Source of the DNA: Paracoccus everestensis
GTDB lineage: Bacteria > Pseudomonadota > Alphaproteobacteria > Rhodobacterales > Rhodobacteraceae
Reading direction: 5' to 3'
NCBI RefSeq assembly: GCF_021491915.1
Contig: NZ_CP090836.1
Span: 1,040,501-1,104,500 of the forward strand
DNA length: 64,000 nt
Shown: positions 8,698 to 17,592 of the stretch, one piece after another
Position numbering within the stretch: the first letter of the stretch is position 1
Layout of the letters: every line of letters starts with the position of its first letter
Program-made: the position numbers and the translations under genes
The notes under the pieces: generated by a model
Told to the model about the DNA's origin: nothing
Seen by the model: the letters and a program-made list of their open reading frames with translations, nothing else
The model's database searches: none

Positions 8698-9540
8698 ATG
8701 ACCAATCCCTGCATCATCTGCGTGGCGATCACCGGATCGCTGCCCACCAAGGACAACAATCCGGCGGTGCCGATCACCATCGCCGAGCAGATCGAATCCA
8801 CCCAGGAAGCGTTCGAGGCCGGAGCGACCATCGCCCACTGCCATGTCCGCGATGACCAGGGCAAGGCCACCAGCGACCCCGACCGCTTCGCGCGGCTGAA
8901 GGAAGGGCTGGAGCAGCACTGCCCCGGCATGATCGTGCAACTGTCCACCGGCGGGCGGTCCGGGGCAGGGCAGGCGCGGGGCGGAATGCTGCCCCTGCGG
9001 CCCGACATGGCGTCCTTGTCGGTGGGCTCGAACAACTTCCCGACCCGCGTTTACGAAAACCCGCCCGACCTGGTGGACTGGCTGGCATCCGAGATGCTGG
9101 CCCATGAGGTGAAGCCGGAAATCGAGGCCTTTGATCTGTCCCATATCCTCAAGGCGCATCAGATGTGGAAGGCGGGCCAGATCAAGGACCGGCCCTATGT
9201 CCAGTTCGTGATGGGCGTGAAGAACGCCATGCCTGCCGACCGCGAGGTGTTCGATTACTACATCCACACCGTCAAGCGCCTGTTCGGCGAGGACGCTCCC
9301 TGGTGCGCGGCTGGCATCGGGCCGAACCAGATCGTGCTGAACGAATGGGCCATCGGCGCGGGCGGCCATGCGCGCACGGGGCTGGAGGATAACGTGCGCC
9401 TGGATCGCGACCGGCTGGCGCCGTCGAACGCGGCCCTTGTGCGACGAGCGGTCGAGATCGCCGAAACGCACGCCCGGACCGTGGCGACATGGCAGCAGGC
9501 GCGGCAGATTCTGGGGCTGCGGATGCCGCAGGCGGCGTGA
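8698..9540 (+). CDS. beta-keto acid cleavage enzyme (BKACE, DUF849) family protein
   Basis: 280 residues from the ATG at 8698, chosen because GAAAGGA lies seven bases upstream. The zinc ligands of the family appear in AHCHVRDDQG (HxH, about residues 46-48), and STGGRSG and the C-terminal AGIGPNQIVLN and RTGLEDN segments are typical. Enzymes of this family (prototype 3-keto-5-aminohexanoate cleavage enzyme) condense a beta-keto acid with acetyl-CoA to give acetoacetate and a new CoA ester. Their substrates vary widely, so none is assigned. It is divergent from the ABC transporter/aroQ operon and may share its regulation. Confidence 0.87.
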   Translation: MTNPCIICVAITGSLPTKDNNPAVPITIAEQIESTQEAFEAGATIAHCHVRDDQGKATSDPDRFARLKEGLEQHCPGMIVQLSTGGRSGAGQARGGMLPLRPDMASLSVGSNNFPTRVYENPPDLVDWLASEMLAHEVKPEIEAFDLSHILKAHQMWKAGQIKDRPYVQFVMGVKNAMPADREVFDYYIHTVKRLFGEDAPWCAAGIGPNQIVLNEWAIGAGGHARTGLEDNVRLDRDRLAPSNAALVRRAVEIAETHARTVATWQQARQILGLRMPQAA

Positions 9541-9757
9541 AGGAATGGGCAGGGGTCTGGTTGCAGGCTGGCAATGCAAGCGCTGCGTTGGAAGGCTGCG
9601 GCGGATCGACAGGGCTGACCTGATGCCACGGAGTGTGGGATTGCGGCGCATCCGCCGGCAGACCGGCCGTCTTGGTTGATCGGCAAGGAAACTTTTATGC
9701 AAACCGGTGATTGGCAAAGGGGGCGTTGCGTGTTTCCCTAAAGGGAAAGGGGGTGGC

Positions 9758-11386
9758 ATGGCATCGTTGATGATCATCCTGCAACTGGGCGGCGCCGTGG
9801 CCTTGCTGCTGTTCGGCCTGAACCTGGTGCGCGACGGCGTGACCGAAGGGTTCGGGATCCGGTTGCGCATGGCGCTGGGGGTGGGTACCCGAACCGGGCC
9901 GGGGGCGTTCCTGGCCGGATTGGCGGCCACCCTGGGCCTGCAATCTTCGACCGCCACTGCCTTGCTGACCGCGTCCTTTGTCGATCGCGGCATGGTCCGC
10001 CCGCACATGGCACAGATCGTCCTGCTGGGCGCGAATGTCGGCACGGCGCTGACCGCCTGGGTGGTGTCGTCCGGCGCAGGGGCGCTGACACCGGCGTTGT
10101 TGTTGACGGGCTATGCCCTGTCCCGGCGGAAAGGGCCGGTGCTGGCGGGGACGGGGCGCGCGCTGATCGGGGTCGCGCTGATGCTGCTGGCGCTGTCGCT
10201 GCTGGATCACGCGGCGGCACCCTTGCGCGAATCCCCCCTGCTGGCGGCCTTCCTGCCGATGCTGGACCAGGCTTGGCCGGTGGCCCTGTTGCTGGCGGCA
10301 GGGCTGGCCTTTGCCTGTTCATCGTCCCTGGCTGCCGTGCTGCTGGTGCTGTCGCTGGGCCTGCCTGCGGGGCTGACCGTGGTCCTGGTCTTGGGCGCCA
10401 ACCTGGGCGGTGCCGTGGTGCCGGTGATGCTGACCGCGGCCCTGGGCGCGCCCGCGCGGCGTGTTGCGGTGGGCAACCTGGTGATCCGCGCCATCGGCTG
10501 CCTGATCGCACTGCCCTTTGCGGGCTGGATCGGCCCCGCGCTGCACCGGGTGCCGCTGCCCTGGACCGGCCTTGCGGTCGAGGCGCATCTGGCCTTCAAC
10601 CTGACCCTGGCCTTGCTGATCTGGCCCTTTGCCGGGCTGATCGCGCGGATGCTGGACCATCTTGTCGCGGGTGACGAACGCCACGCCGAACCCGGTCCCT
10701 TGTGGTTGGACGAGGCTGCGCTGGACACCCCCATCCTGGCCTTGACCGGCGCCGCCAGGGAAGTTCTGGCCATCGGCGATACGGTCGAACGGATGCTAGC
10801 CCAGACCCGGCTGGCCTTTCAGCAGAACGATCCCGCCCCCCTGGCCGAAGTGACGGAACTGGAACGCCGCGTCGATCGCCGCCAGCAAGAGGTCAAGACC
10901 TATCTTTCCCGCCTGGGCAGCCAGGCCACCGAAGGGGAACGCCGCCGCGCCATCACCATCCTGGATTACGTCATCAACCTGGAACACGTGGGCGACATCA
11001 TCGACAAGGGCCTGGCATCCGAGGTGCGCAAGAAGATCGGACTGGGCCTGCGCTTTTCCGACGAAGGCTTTGACGAACTGGAGGCGATGTTCGTCATGAC
11101 CCAGGAAAACCTGCGCATGGCGCAAACGGTCTTCATGACCCGCGACCGCGACATGGCGCGCCGGCTGATGGAACTGAAGGTCGAAATCCGCAACCTTGAA
11201 CGCCAATCCGCGCAACGCCACCTGTTCCGCCTGCGCGAAGGGCTGGCCGCCAGCCGGGAAACATCGTCCCTGCACCTGGACATCCTGCGCGATCTGAAGC
11301 GCGTGAATGCCCATGTCGTCTCGGTCGCCCATCCCATCCTGGACGAGGACGGGCTGTTGTTCGAAAGCCGGTTGCGCAGCGGATGA
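9758..11386 (+). CDS. Na+/phosphate cotransporter-family protein with PhoU-like tail
   Basis: 542 residues from the ATG at 9758, preceded by AAAGGGGG. The N-terminal half has about eight membrane helices with the duplicated Na/Pi signature: LQSSTATALLTASF near residue 69 and the second copy CSSSLAAVLLVLS near residue 190. After the last helix (about residue 310) comes a cytoplasmic helical region like PhoU (ELERRVDRRQQEVKTYLSRL ... LEHVGDIIDKGL), probably regulatory. It probably takes up phosphate, or controls it, by sodium symport. A six-base inverted repeat (9733-9738 with 9743-9748) partly covers the Shine-Dalgarno. The 217 bp before the gene show no other coding sequence. Confidence 0.88.
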   Translation: MASLMIILQLGGAVALLLFGLNLVRDGVTEGFGIRLRMALGVGTRTGPGAFLAGLAATLGLQSSTATALLTASFVDRGMVRPHMAQIVLLGANVGTALTAWVVSSGAGALTPALLLTGYALSRRKGPVLAGTGRALIGVALMLLALSLLDHAAAPLRESPLLAAFLPMLDQAWPVALLLAAGLAFACSSSLAAVLLVLSLGLPAGLTVVLVLGANLGGAVVPVMLTAALGAPARRVAVGNLVIRAIGCLIALPFAGWIGPALHRVPLPWTGLAVEAHLAFNLTLALLIWPFAGLIARMLDHLVAGDERHAEPGPLWLDEAALDTPILALTGAAREVLAIGDTVERMLAQTRLAFQQNDPAPLAEVTELERRVDRRQQEVKTYLSRLGSQATEGERRRAITILDYVINLEHVGDIIDKGLASEVRKKIGLGLRFSDEGFDELEAMFVMTQENLRMAQTVFMTRDRDMARRLMELKVEIRNLERQSAQRHLFRLREGLAASRETSSLHLDILRDLKRVNAHVVSVAHPILDEDGLLFESRLRSG

Positions 11387-11430
11387 TCGCGGGAACGGGC
11401 TAATAATTGTGATTTCGTTTCAAAGCTTCG

Positions 11431-11458
11431 GGAACAGTCGCGGCGCGGCGTTGTTGTG
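11431..11458 (+). promoter_or_regulatory. candidate extracytoplasmic stress sigma promoter (GGAAC-N16-TGTT)
   Basis: GGAAC at 11431-11435, a 16-base spacer, then TGTTGTG at 11452-11458, about 60 bp before the DUF892 start codon. The alphaproteobacterial general-stress sigma factor EcfG recognises GGAAC-N16/17-CGTT, so this differs at one base. An identical arrangement, including TGTTGTG, stands before the DUF2382 genes near 21.4 kb. Confidence 0.5.
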
Positions 11459-11516
11459 ATGGCAACGCCCCCCGCCATTCCAGGCATCGGGGGCGGCTAA
11501 CCCCAAGGAGTTTTCC

Positions 11517-12020
11517 ATGGCTGACCAAACGCTTGACACGCTGTTCCACGAAACCCTGAAGGACATCTACTACGCCGAGCGCAAGATCGCGACCTCGCTG
11601 CGCAAGATGGCGCGCGCCGCACAGAACCAGGAGCTGAAAGCCGCGTTCGAGATGCACGAACAAGAAACCCAGACCCAAATCGAGCGCCTGACCCAGGTCT
11701 TCGAACTGATCGGCAAGCGCCCGCGCGGCAAGACCTGCGACGCCATCGAAGGCATCATCTCCGAAGGCGAGGAGATTATGGACGAATTCAAGGGCAGCCC
11801 GGCGCATGACGCGGGCCTGCTGGCGGCGGCCCAGGCGGTCGAGCATTACGAGATCACCCGCTATGGCACCCTGAAATCCTGGGCACAGGCCTTGGGCATG
11901 GACGAGGCCGTGACGCTGCTGGACGAAACCCTGCAGGAAGAATCCGCAACCGACGAGAAACTGACCGCTTTGGCGGAATCCGTGATCAACGCTGCGGCCC
12001 AGACGGGCAAGGCGGCCTGA
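11517..12020 (+). CDS. ferritin-like DUF892 (YciE-type) stress protein
   Basis: 167 residues, nearly all helical. The opening LFHETLKDIYYAERKI and the helix carrying EMHEQETQTQIERL are typical of DUF892 proteins, a four-helix ferritin-like family with carboxylate/His residues (here also AVEHYEITRYGTLKSWA) that could bind a di-iron centre. Its biochemical activity is not established; homologues are induced by osmotic and general stress. AAGGAG lies six bases before the ATG. A strong terminator directly follows, so the gene is monocistronic. Confidence 0.87.
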   Translation: MADQTLDTLFHETLKDIYYAERKIATSLRKMARAAQNQELKAAFEMHEQETQTQIERLTQVFELIGKRPRGKTCDAIEGIISEGEEIMDEFKGSPAHDAGLLAAAQAVEHYEITRYGTLKSWAQALGMDEAVTLLDETLQEESATDEKLTALAESVINAAAQTGKAA

Positions 12021-12026
12021 TCCCTG

Positions 12027-12056
12027 AAAGGCCCGCGTTCTGAGCGCGGGCCTTTT
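12027..12056 (+). terminator. rho-independent terminator after DUF892 gene
   Basis: Perfect 11-bp stem (12027-12037 with 12045-12055), G+C-rich in its inner part, 7-nt loop, ending in four T residues; 6 bp after the stop codon. The A-rich start of the stem gives it some strength in the other direction as well, toward the convergent STAND gene. Confidence 0.9.
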
Positions 12057-12164
12057 CCCCATAACCTCATTCAAAGAAGACCTGCCACAGTCCGGTGCCG
12101 AAAAGCTCTGGTCTCGGCCTATTGCCGCCATCAAGTATATCCGCAAGGCGCAGCCTGACTTTGG

Positions 12165-15100
12165 CTAGAACGCCGCCTTGGTCATGTCGAACCAGTCGGT
12201 TTCCTGAACCGCCATCGCGCTTTGGCGCCAAGGCAGGGGGCGTTGGCGAATATCCGGGCCAGGCGGGGCGCCGCGCCTGGCGTCCAGCTCGGCGGCCAGC
12301 AGGTCGGTTGCAAGCGCCATCGTCGCATACCGCCGATCCGGCGTCCGGGCCTCGGCGATCAATGTCAGCGCATTGACCATTCCCCCTTCGGGCAAGGCCA
12401 TGTCGCCCAGGATCGCCTGCGCGCGAGGGTCCGATGTCGCTGCTGCGGCGCTGCCCGGTCCGTCGCCGCGCAGATCGGGGGGCAGGGTGATAAAGGCGCC
12501 GGTCACGCGCAGCGCGGTTGCCAGCAATTGCGGATTTCGCATTCCCAGTTCGGCGGCCAGTTCCCGCATCAATCCCGGCGCATCGTAAAGCGCGGACAGG
12601 CCGATTCGGTCGATGATATCCTCTGCCTCGGCCACGAGGGCTTCAGGATCGGGTCCGCCGGGAGGGGTGGCGCCCCGGTGCAGGCGCAGCAGGCTGGCAA
12701 TGGACCGCAGGCGTGCCATGTCGTTATGGGTCAGGGTGGCGACGCGATACGCCTCGGCGGCGGCGTGGCGGACGGCTTGACCGTCTTTCTGCGGGGCTTC
12801 CACAGGAACAGATCCAGCAGAAGGGGTGTCGGTCGGGGCAATCCTGCCGCCGCGCGCCTTGGTCCACAACCAAACGCCCCCCGATAGAACAAGAAACGCG
12901 GTCACCAGAAGCGAGGGCAACCGGTTTTCCTGCGGTGCTTGCACAGGGATGACTGTGTCGGGCGCTTGTGGGATCTCCGGCGGGGCAAGCGAATCCTCGG
13001 CAGGGGATGACGTTGCCGGAACGCGTATTGCGGATCGCCGAGCAATCCCGTCCGGCCGGGGCGGCGAGGTGGGCGGGGACATTGCCGCAGGTTCGCCGAC
13101 GGCGTCGATCGCGGGTTTTTTGGTCGTGGACTGGATCGACAGAAAAGCGGCCATCAGCACGGCCAAGGCCACCGCCAGGCCCAGCAGCAGCTTGCCCGGC
13201 GCAGCACTCCGCCGCTTTGATGCCGCCCTGGAGTCTGGAGCGGACCCGCCAACAGGCACGGGCCTTGCGGTGTCCGGCGTGCCTCGATCCCCTTCGCGGA
13301 CCAGGCTTTCTAGCAGGCGCAGGTTCACGACCAGAAGCCGGTCGCCTGCGGATTCCGCACTGACCAACCCGTCGTCGATGACCCGTAACGCGCTTGCCGG
13401 CTGGCCCAGCATGGTCAGCGCCTCCGCCTCGGTCAGGTAGAGGGGCGATCCGGGCAAGCGGGCGCCACGCTGGTTCAGGACCGACAGCGCCTGTTCGGGC
13501 AGGTCGTCTCGCATCAGGGCGCGAGCGGTCTGTTCGGCGCTTTGTTCCCATTGCTGCTGGTCTGCGGCATCCTGAAGATCAGGGCGCAGGTCCATGTGCA
13601 GGCGGGTCGCCAGATAGACTTGGGCGCGCGGCGGCAGTTCGTCCAGGGACCGGACGAGATAGGGCTGCACGCCGTCCTCCCACCGGACGTCGATATCGGC
13701 CGCATCGGCATCGCGCGCCAGCAGGTGATAGATTTCCTCGGCCCGGGCGACGGGACCGGTCTGGCCGCGGTAATGGGCGATGGCCGCATCGTCGATCCGG
13801 GCCGTCAGTTCCGGCTGGTCGGCGCGCAGATCGGCCAGGATCACGCGCCGCACGTCCTCCCGGTAGCGCAGGGCACCGGTGCCGGGTTCGGGGTCGGCCA
13901 GGGCGACCTCGGATGCGAACAGGTCGAACAGGCGGCCGGCCTCGGCATCGTCGGGGATCGTGACGCCGCAGGGTTTGGCCAGGACATGGCGCAGCACATC
14001 GGGCGTGATGCGGCGCAGGACCAGGCCGGGATAGGCCAGGCGCCGCACCTCGGGGTCGCGGATATGGCCCAGAACGCGCCCGTAAAGCTGTGCCTGGACC
14101 TTTTCCGTCCTGATCTGCCCGATCAGCCGCGCCAGATCCGCGTCGCGGTGAAAGGCATCCGCCCCCTCGGCCGCGAGGATCCGGCCCGCCAGATGGGTGG
14201 CCAGCGGATTGCCCTGCGCCACGGCGAAAATCCGGTCGGCCAGGTCGTCGGGCAGGGGACCGATGCCCGCCACCTTTTCCAGAACCGCCCGTGCCGCAAC
14301 CGGATCCAGGGCGCCCAAGGTCAGGGTATGGCGCGGCGTCGACGTTTCGTCCACCCGCCCGGCGATGACCACGGAAAGGCGCGGGTTTCCCGACCGCAGG
14401 CTTTCGACCAGTTGCAGCAGGCGGTTGACGGCGCTTGGGCCGGTGGTCTGCGCTTCCTCGAAGGTGTCGATCACCAGCAGGACAGGGTGCTGGCCGGGGA
14501 TCAGTGCCATGATCTCTCGGGCGATCTGGGTGACTGCGCTCCATTCGACCGTCCCGCCCGACACGGATTCGAACACCTCCATCGACCGGCTGCGCCGTTG
14601 CAGCGACGCGATATAGCCTCGCATCTCGTCCAGGCGGGGGTTCAGGTCGGGATGCTGGATGCGCAACTGGCGCCCGGCTTCCTGCAGCAAGGTGAAGGGA
14701 TCGTCGATGACCAGTTGCGGGTCATCCAGGTTCAGCACCATCACGGTCGGCGGGTGGGGGCTTTTTTCCACCGCGTCCAGGATGAACTTGGCCAGGACCG
14801 TGGATTTCCCGACCCCTCCCGGTCCTTGCAGCATCAGCACGGAACCTTCGGGGGCCAGGTTCAGATGCGTGGCGATTTCGGCCAAGACATCCTCGCGCCC
14901 TGCGAAATGTTCACCCACAAGGCGGCGCAGGGGCGCCAGCAGGCGCGCGCGCGACATCCGCTCGTTGACCTCGTCGGCGCTGGGCAGGCCGTCCAGGATG
15001 CCTTCGACCCAACCGATCGCCTCGCCCAAGGCGGCAAGTTGGACCGGATCGCTGGATTCGATCAGCGCGCGCACGGCGTCCGGGTCTTGCAAGACCGCCT

Positions 15101-15431
15101 GGAACGCTGCCTGAGTGGGATGATCGGGGGCGGGGTTCAGCGCAAGCTGGTCCACCATCGCTTGCCGCGTGCCCAGCCGGGCAAGCGCCTGCCTGCGGAT
15201 GCCCTGACGCAGCCGGCGGGCATGGCGGGATGCGCGGCTGGGGGTGGACGCGTCCAGCAGATCCACCATCGCGGGCGACAAGGGCGACAGGGTGCCAGAG
15301 AGCGCATTCAGGGTCAGCGGTTCGAAATGGGTCAGCACCGCCGCCGCCTCGATCCAGGGCAGGGCCGCATCCGCGGCAGGCGCGGGAACGGCGTCGAACG
15401 CCGTTTCCGACAGGGCCTGGCGCAGGTCCAT
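12165..15431 (-). CDS. STAND-type NTPase with two transmembrane segments and helical C-terminal domain
   Basis: 1088 residues. About 190 N-terminal residues are helical and unassigned. Then comes a STAND P-loop NTPase: an entry motif GREDVLAEI, Walker A GPGGVGKST (about 203-211), Walker B LLVIDTFEEAQ (about 315-325) and the sensor strand VVIAGR (about 355). A winged-helix-like and a helical-repeat region follow to about 720. Two hydrophobic segments (about 744-767 and 836-858) flank a Pro/Ala-rich stretch of about 70 residues that would be periplasmic, and a ~200-residue helical domain ends the protein. STAND proteins are signal-gated switches. The start shares one base with the stop of the upstream gene (TGATG), so the three-gene operon is translationally coupled. 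It is probably the sensor/switch of a conflict system; its trigger is unknown. Confidence 0.8.
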   Translation of the reverse strand: MDLRQALSETAFDAVPAPAADAALPWIEAAAVLTHFEPLTLNALSGTLSPLSPAMVDLLDASTPSRASRHARRLRQGIRRQALARLGTRQAMVDQLALNPAPDHPTQAAFQAVLQDPDAVRALIESSDPVQLAALGEAIGWVEGILDGLPSADEVNERMSRARLLAPLRRLVGEHFAGREDVLAEIATHLNLAPEGSVLMLQGPGGVGKSTVLAKFILDAVEKSPHPPTVMVLNLDDPQLVIDDPFTLLQEAGRQLRIQHPDLNPRLDEMRGYIASLQRRSRSMEVFESVSGGTVEWSAVTQIAREIMALIPGQHPVLLVIDTFEEAQTTGPSAVNRLLQLVESLRSGNPRLSVVIAGRVDETSTPRHTLTLGALDPVAARAVLEKVAGIGPLPDDLADRIFAVAQGNPLATHLAGRILAAEGADAFHRDADLARLIGQIRTEKVQAQLYGRVLGHIRDPEVRRLAYPGLVLRRITPDVLRHVLAKPCGVTIPDDAEAGRLFDLFASEVALADPEPGTGALRYREDVRRVILADLRADQPELTARIDDAAIAHYRGQTGPVARAEEIYHLLARDADAADIDVRWEDGVQPYLVRSLDELPPRAQVYLATRLHMDLRPDLQDAADQQQWEQSAEQTARALMRDDLPEQALSVLNQRGARLPGSPLYLTEAEALTMLGQPASALRVIDDGLVSAESAGDRLLVVNLRLLESLVREGDRGTPDTARPVPVGGSAPDSRAASKRRSAAPGKLLLGLAVALAVLMAAFLSIQSTTKKPAIDAVGEPAAMSPPTSPPRPDGIARRSAIRVPATSSPAEDSLAPPEIPQAPDTVIPVQAPQENRLPSLLVTAFLVLSGGVWLWTKARGGRIAPTDTPSAGSVPVEAPQKDGQAVRHAAAEAYRVATLTHNDMARLRSIASLLRLHRGATPPGGPDPEALVAEAEDIIDRIGLSALYDAPGLMRELAAELGMRNPQLLATALRVTGAFITLPPDLRGDGPGSAAAATSDPRAQAILGDMALPEGGMVNALTLIAEARTPDRRYATMALATDLLAAELDARRGAPPGPDIRQRPLPWRQSAMAVQETDWFDMTKAAF

Positions 15432-16477
15432 CACACCCCGGCCTTGGCGGCAAGCGCTGCCTGCGCGATCTTCTGGATCCGCGTTGTCAGGGTCACGGCC
15501 CGCGCAATGGGATCGGCCACCTTGTCCCATCCGTCATAGCACAGCGTCAGGATCTCGTCGGTCGAGGTCATTCCGGGGGGCATGGCGAACTGCCTGACCA
15601 ATTCCTCAAGGTAATCCTTGACGTGCGGCTTGTCGAAGGACTGGACCCCTTGTTCGAACACCCGGCCCGGCGGGGGTCCGGATATGACGCGGTCCCAAGC
15701 CAGCAGGAACAGGCGGATCCGGTCTGGCTGGCCCAGGCCCACGGTCTGGGCCAGGCCGTGCATCAGCATCAGCACGCTGTCGTCGATCTTCTGGGTGTCG
15801 AAGCCGTCGAAGACCAGCCACCAGTCATGCTGAAGATCCTGGCTTGCGGCGACAAGCCAGCGGACCATGCGCGTGACGGCGGTCGAATCCTGCGGGGCAT
15901 CGGCCAGGGTTGGCGGGCTGCCCAGGCGCATCATCAGCGCCAGATCCTCGATCACGTCGCGGGCGGTCGTCGTCGCCTCGATGGAGGGCGACAGATAGAC
16001 ACGGGCGTTCATGCGGCGGCCCACATGGGCGATCAGATACTGGCTGTATGTCCTGCCGCTGGCAGGGGCGCCGGTGACCTGCAAGACCTTCGGCCCGTGG
16101 GGCTGGGTCATCGTCAGCAACGCGTGGCGCAACGGATGCTGGTTCACGAAGGGCGTCCCGTCCAGCAGCAGTTCCAGATGCGCTGGAACGTCCGTGGGCG
16201 CGCGCGTTCCGGCAAAGCCGTCGATCAGCGCGATCAGGTCGGGGTTGATCTTGTCGGCGGCGCGCAGCCCGTCCAGCAATTGCCCGATCCACCCTTCGGC
16301 ATTAGCCGCCGTCACCAGCTGGAAATAATCGTCGTCCAGCGTCCCCCCCGTGACGATCCGGGCAAGCGAGGTATTCATCGGCGGCTGTCCCAGGATGATG
16401 TCCAGCTTTCCCGGGTTGGGGAACGCCGCCAGCAGCCCCTTGAACAGTTGCGTGGCCTCGGCATGGCTCAGCTTCAT
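15431..16477 (-). CDS. EAD1-like domain fused to a P-loop NTPase-like domain with altered Walker A
   Basis: 348 residues. Residues 5-85 resemble effector-associated domain 1: LLAAFPNPGKLDIILG, then YFQLVTAANAEGWIGQLL and a final NPDLIAL. They match position by position with the first 80 residues of the protease encoded just upstream. Residues ~120-330 look like a STAND-related P-loop domain: VTGAPASGRTY (136-144) stands where Walker A would be, but the invariant Lys is Arg142, and WWLVFDGFD (219-227) is a Walker B-like strand. This fits an adaptor with impaired nucleotide hydrolysis. The start overlaps the upstream stop by 4 bp (ATGA). Alternative view: an intact but divergent ATPase using Arg. 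Domain names rest on motif reading, not a profile search. Confidence 0.68.
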   Translation of the reverse strand: MKLSHAEATQLFKGLLAAFPNPGKLDIILGQPPMNTSLARIVTGGTLDDDYFQLVTAANAEGWIGQLLDGLRAADKINPDLIALIDGFAGTRAPTDVPAHLELLLDGTPFVNQHPLRHALLTMTQPHGPKVLQVTGAPASGRTYSQYLIAHVGRRMNARVYLSPSIEATTTARDVIEDLALMMRLGSPPTLADAPQDSTAVTRMVRWLVAASQDLQHDWWLVFDGFDTQKIDDSVLMLMHGLAQTVGLGQPDRIRLFLLAWDRVISGPPPGRVFEQGVQSFDKPHVKDYLEELVRQFAMPPGMTSTDEILTLCYDGWDKVADPIARAVTLTTRIQKIAQAALAAKAGV

Positions 16478-17571
16478 GGCGGCGCCTGCGTCCAGAAGGG
16501 ATCGACCTTGCCTTGCAGCCAGCCGACGATGCGGTCCATCGGGATCGCCTGGTTGAACAGGGCGGTGCGGAAGTAATTCGGATCGCCCGCATGATGCAGC
16601 CCGACCAGGTCCAGCTTGCGGTTGAAGACGGGGGAACCCGACGATCCCCCTTCGGTCGCGACATCGTGGCGCCACCGCAACCCGCCGCCGTGCAGCCCGG
16701 TCAGCCGCCCGACGCCCAGTTTCAAGGGTGTGCCTTCGGGATGTTGCAGGATGAACAGGTCGTCACCCTGGCCTGCCTGCAGCGTGGGGTCTATGCCGAT
16801 CCAGCCGCGCGGGCGATTGTCGGGGCCGTCGTCGCCCGCGCGGGGGGTGTCCCCGACCGGCCTGGACAGGCGGATCAGCGCAAAATCCAGGTTGTCGGGG
16901 GCAGGGGCGTCGCCTTCGTCCAGGCTTTCGTCCGAAGGGTCCGGCGGGCTTGCCTGGACCAGCCAGTCAGCCGCCACGGGCACCGCGACCCCTTCGCGGA
17001 CCTGCACGCCCCCCGCATCGACCAGGTAATCGAACCGGCAGATCATCGGCGCACCCGCGGCCTGTCCGTCGATCACGTGCTGGTTGGTCATCACCAGGTC
17101 GGGACCGACCAGAAAGCCCGTGCCGATGGCGCGGGGCGGAGCGCCCTCAAGCTCGATCCGGCAGGTCTGGCCTTCCAGGGCGGAAAGGCGGCCCAGGAAT
17201 TGGGTGATGTCGATGAAACTGCTGTTGTCGCGCACCAGCCGTTCCAGCCGGACCTTGGATGTTTCGGCAAGGATGGACGGCGTGCCGTTGGCTGCGGTAA
17301 TGATGCGCGCCCCACTGGTAAGGCCATCGTCCAGCATCAGGTCGGCCAACTGGCTGTTGCCTGGAACGGCCTCGTGGGCGGCGCGGGCCAAGGCTTCCAG
17401 CCACCCTTGGGCCTCGACCTGGACCAGGATGTTCCAATATTCGACATCAATCGCGTCCTGCGGCGTCAATGTGTCGTAAAGGACGTCGAACCGCTGTCCC
17501 AGAAGCATGGCAAATTTCGACCGGGACGGAAATGCGGCCAGCAGAGCCTTGTGCAGTCGGGACCTGTTCAC
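16474..17571 (-). CDS. EAD1-like domain plus trypsin-like serine protease
   Basis: 365 residues, first gene of the island's minus-strand operon. Residues 1-80 form an EAD1-like adaptor domain (LLAAFPSRSKFAMLLG ... YWNILVQVEAQGWLEAL). Residues ~100-355 form a trypsin-fold peptidase with all three catalytic residues: His165 in TNQHVID, Asp229 in LDFALIRLS and Ser311 in GGSSGSPVF. There is no signal peptide or membrane segment, so it is probably cytoplasmic. The shared EAD with the next gene suggests recruitment by homotypic contact, with the protease as effector. A putative promoter and a small inverted repeat lie upstream in the divergent region. Confidence 0.8.
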   Translation of the reverse strand: MNRSRLHKALLAAFPSRSKFAMLLGQRFDVLYDTLTPQDAIDVEYWNILVQVEAQGWLEALARAAHEAVPGNSQLADLMLDDGLTSGARIITAANGTPSILAETSKVRLERLVRDNSSFIDITQFLGRLSALEGQTCRIELEGAPPRAIGTGFLVGPDLVMTNQHVIDGQAAGAPMICRFDYLVDAGGVQVREGVAVPVAADWLVQASPPDPSDESLDEGDAPAPDNLDFALIRLSRPVGDTPRAGDDGPDNRPRGWIGIDPTLQAGQGDDLFILQHPEGTPLKLGVGRLTGLHGGGLRWRHDVATEGGSSGSPVFNRKLDLVGLHHAGDPNYFRTALFNQAIPMDRIVGWLQGKVDPFWTQAPP

Positions 17572-17592
17572 GTCGAACCACCCACATCACCC

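Noticed and set aside
11392..11419. Second GGAAC...CGTT candidate before the DUF892 gene
   Set aside because: The spacer is 19 bases, too long for the EcfG class; the nearby GGAAC-N16-TGTT fits better.
13542..15539. 665-codon open frame on the plus strand opposite the STAND gene
   Set aside because: It is antisense to a convincing NTPase, its composition is that of a reversed G+C-rich gene (Gln/His/Arg/Gly-rich), and no motif is present.
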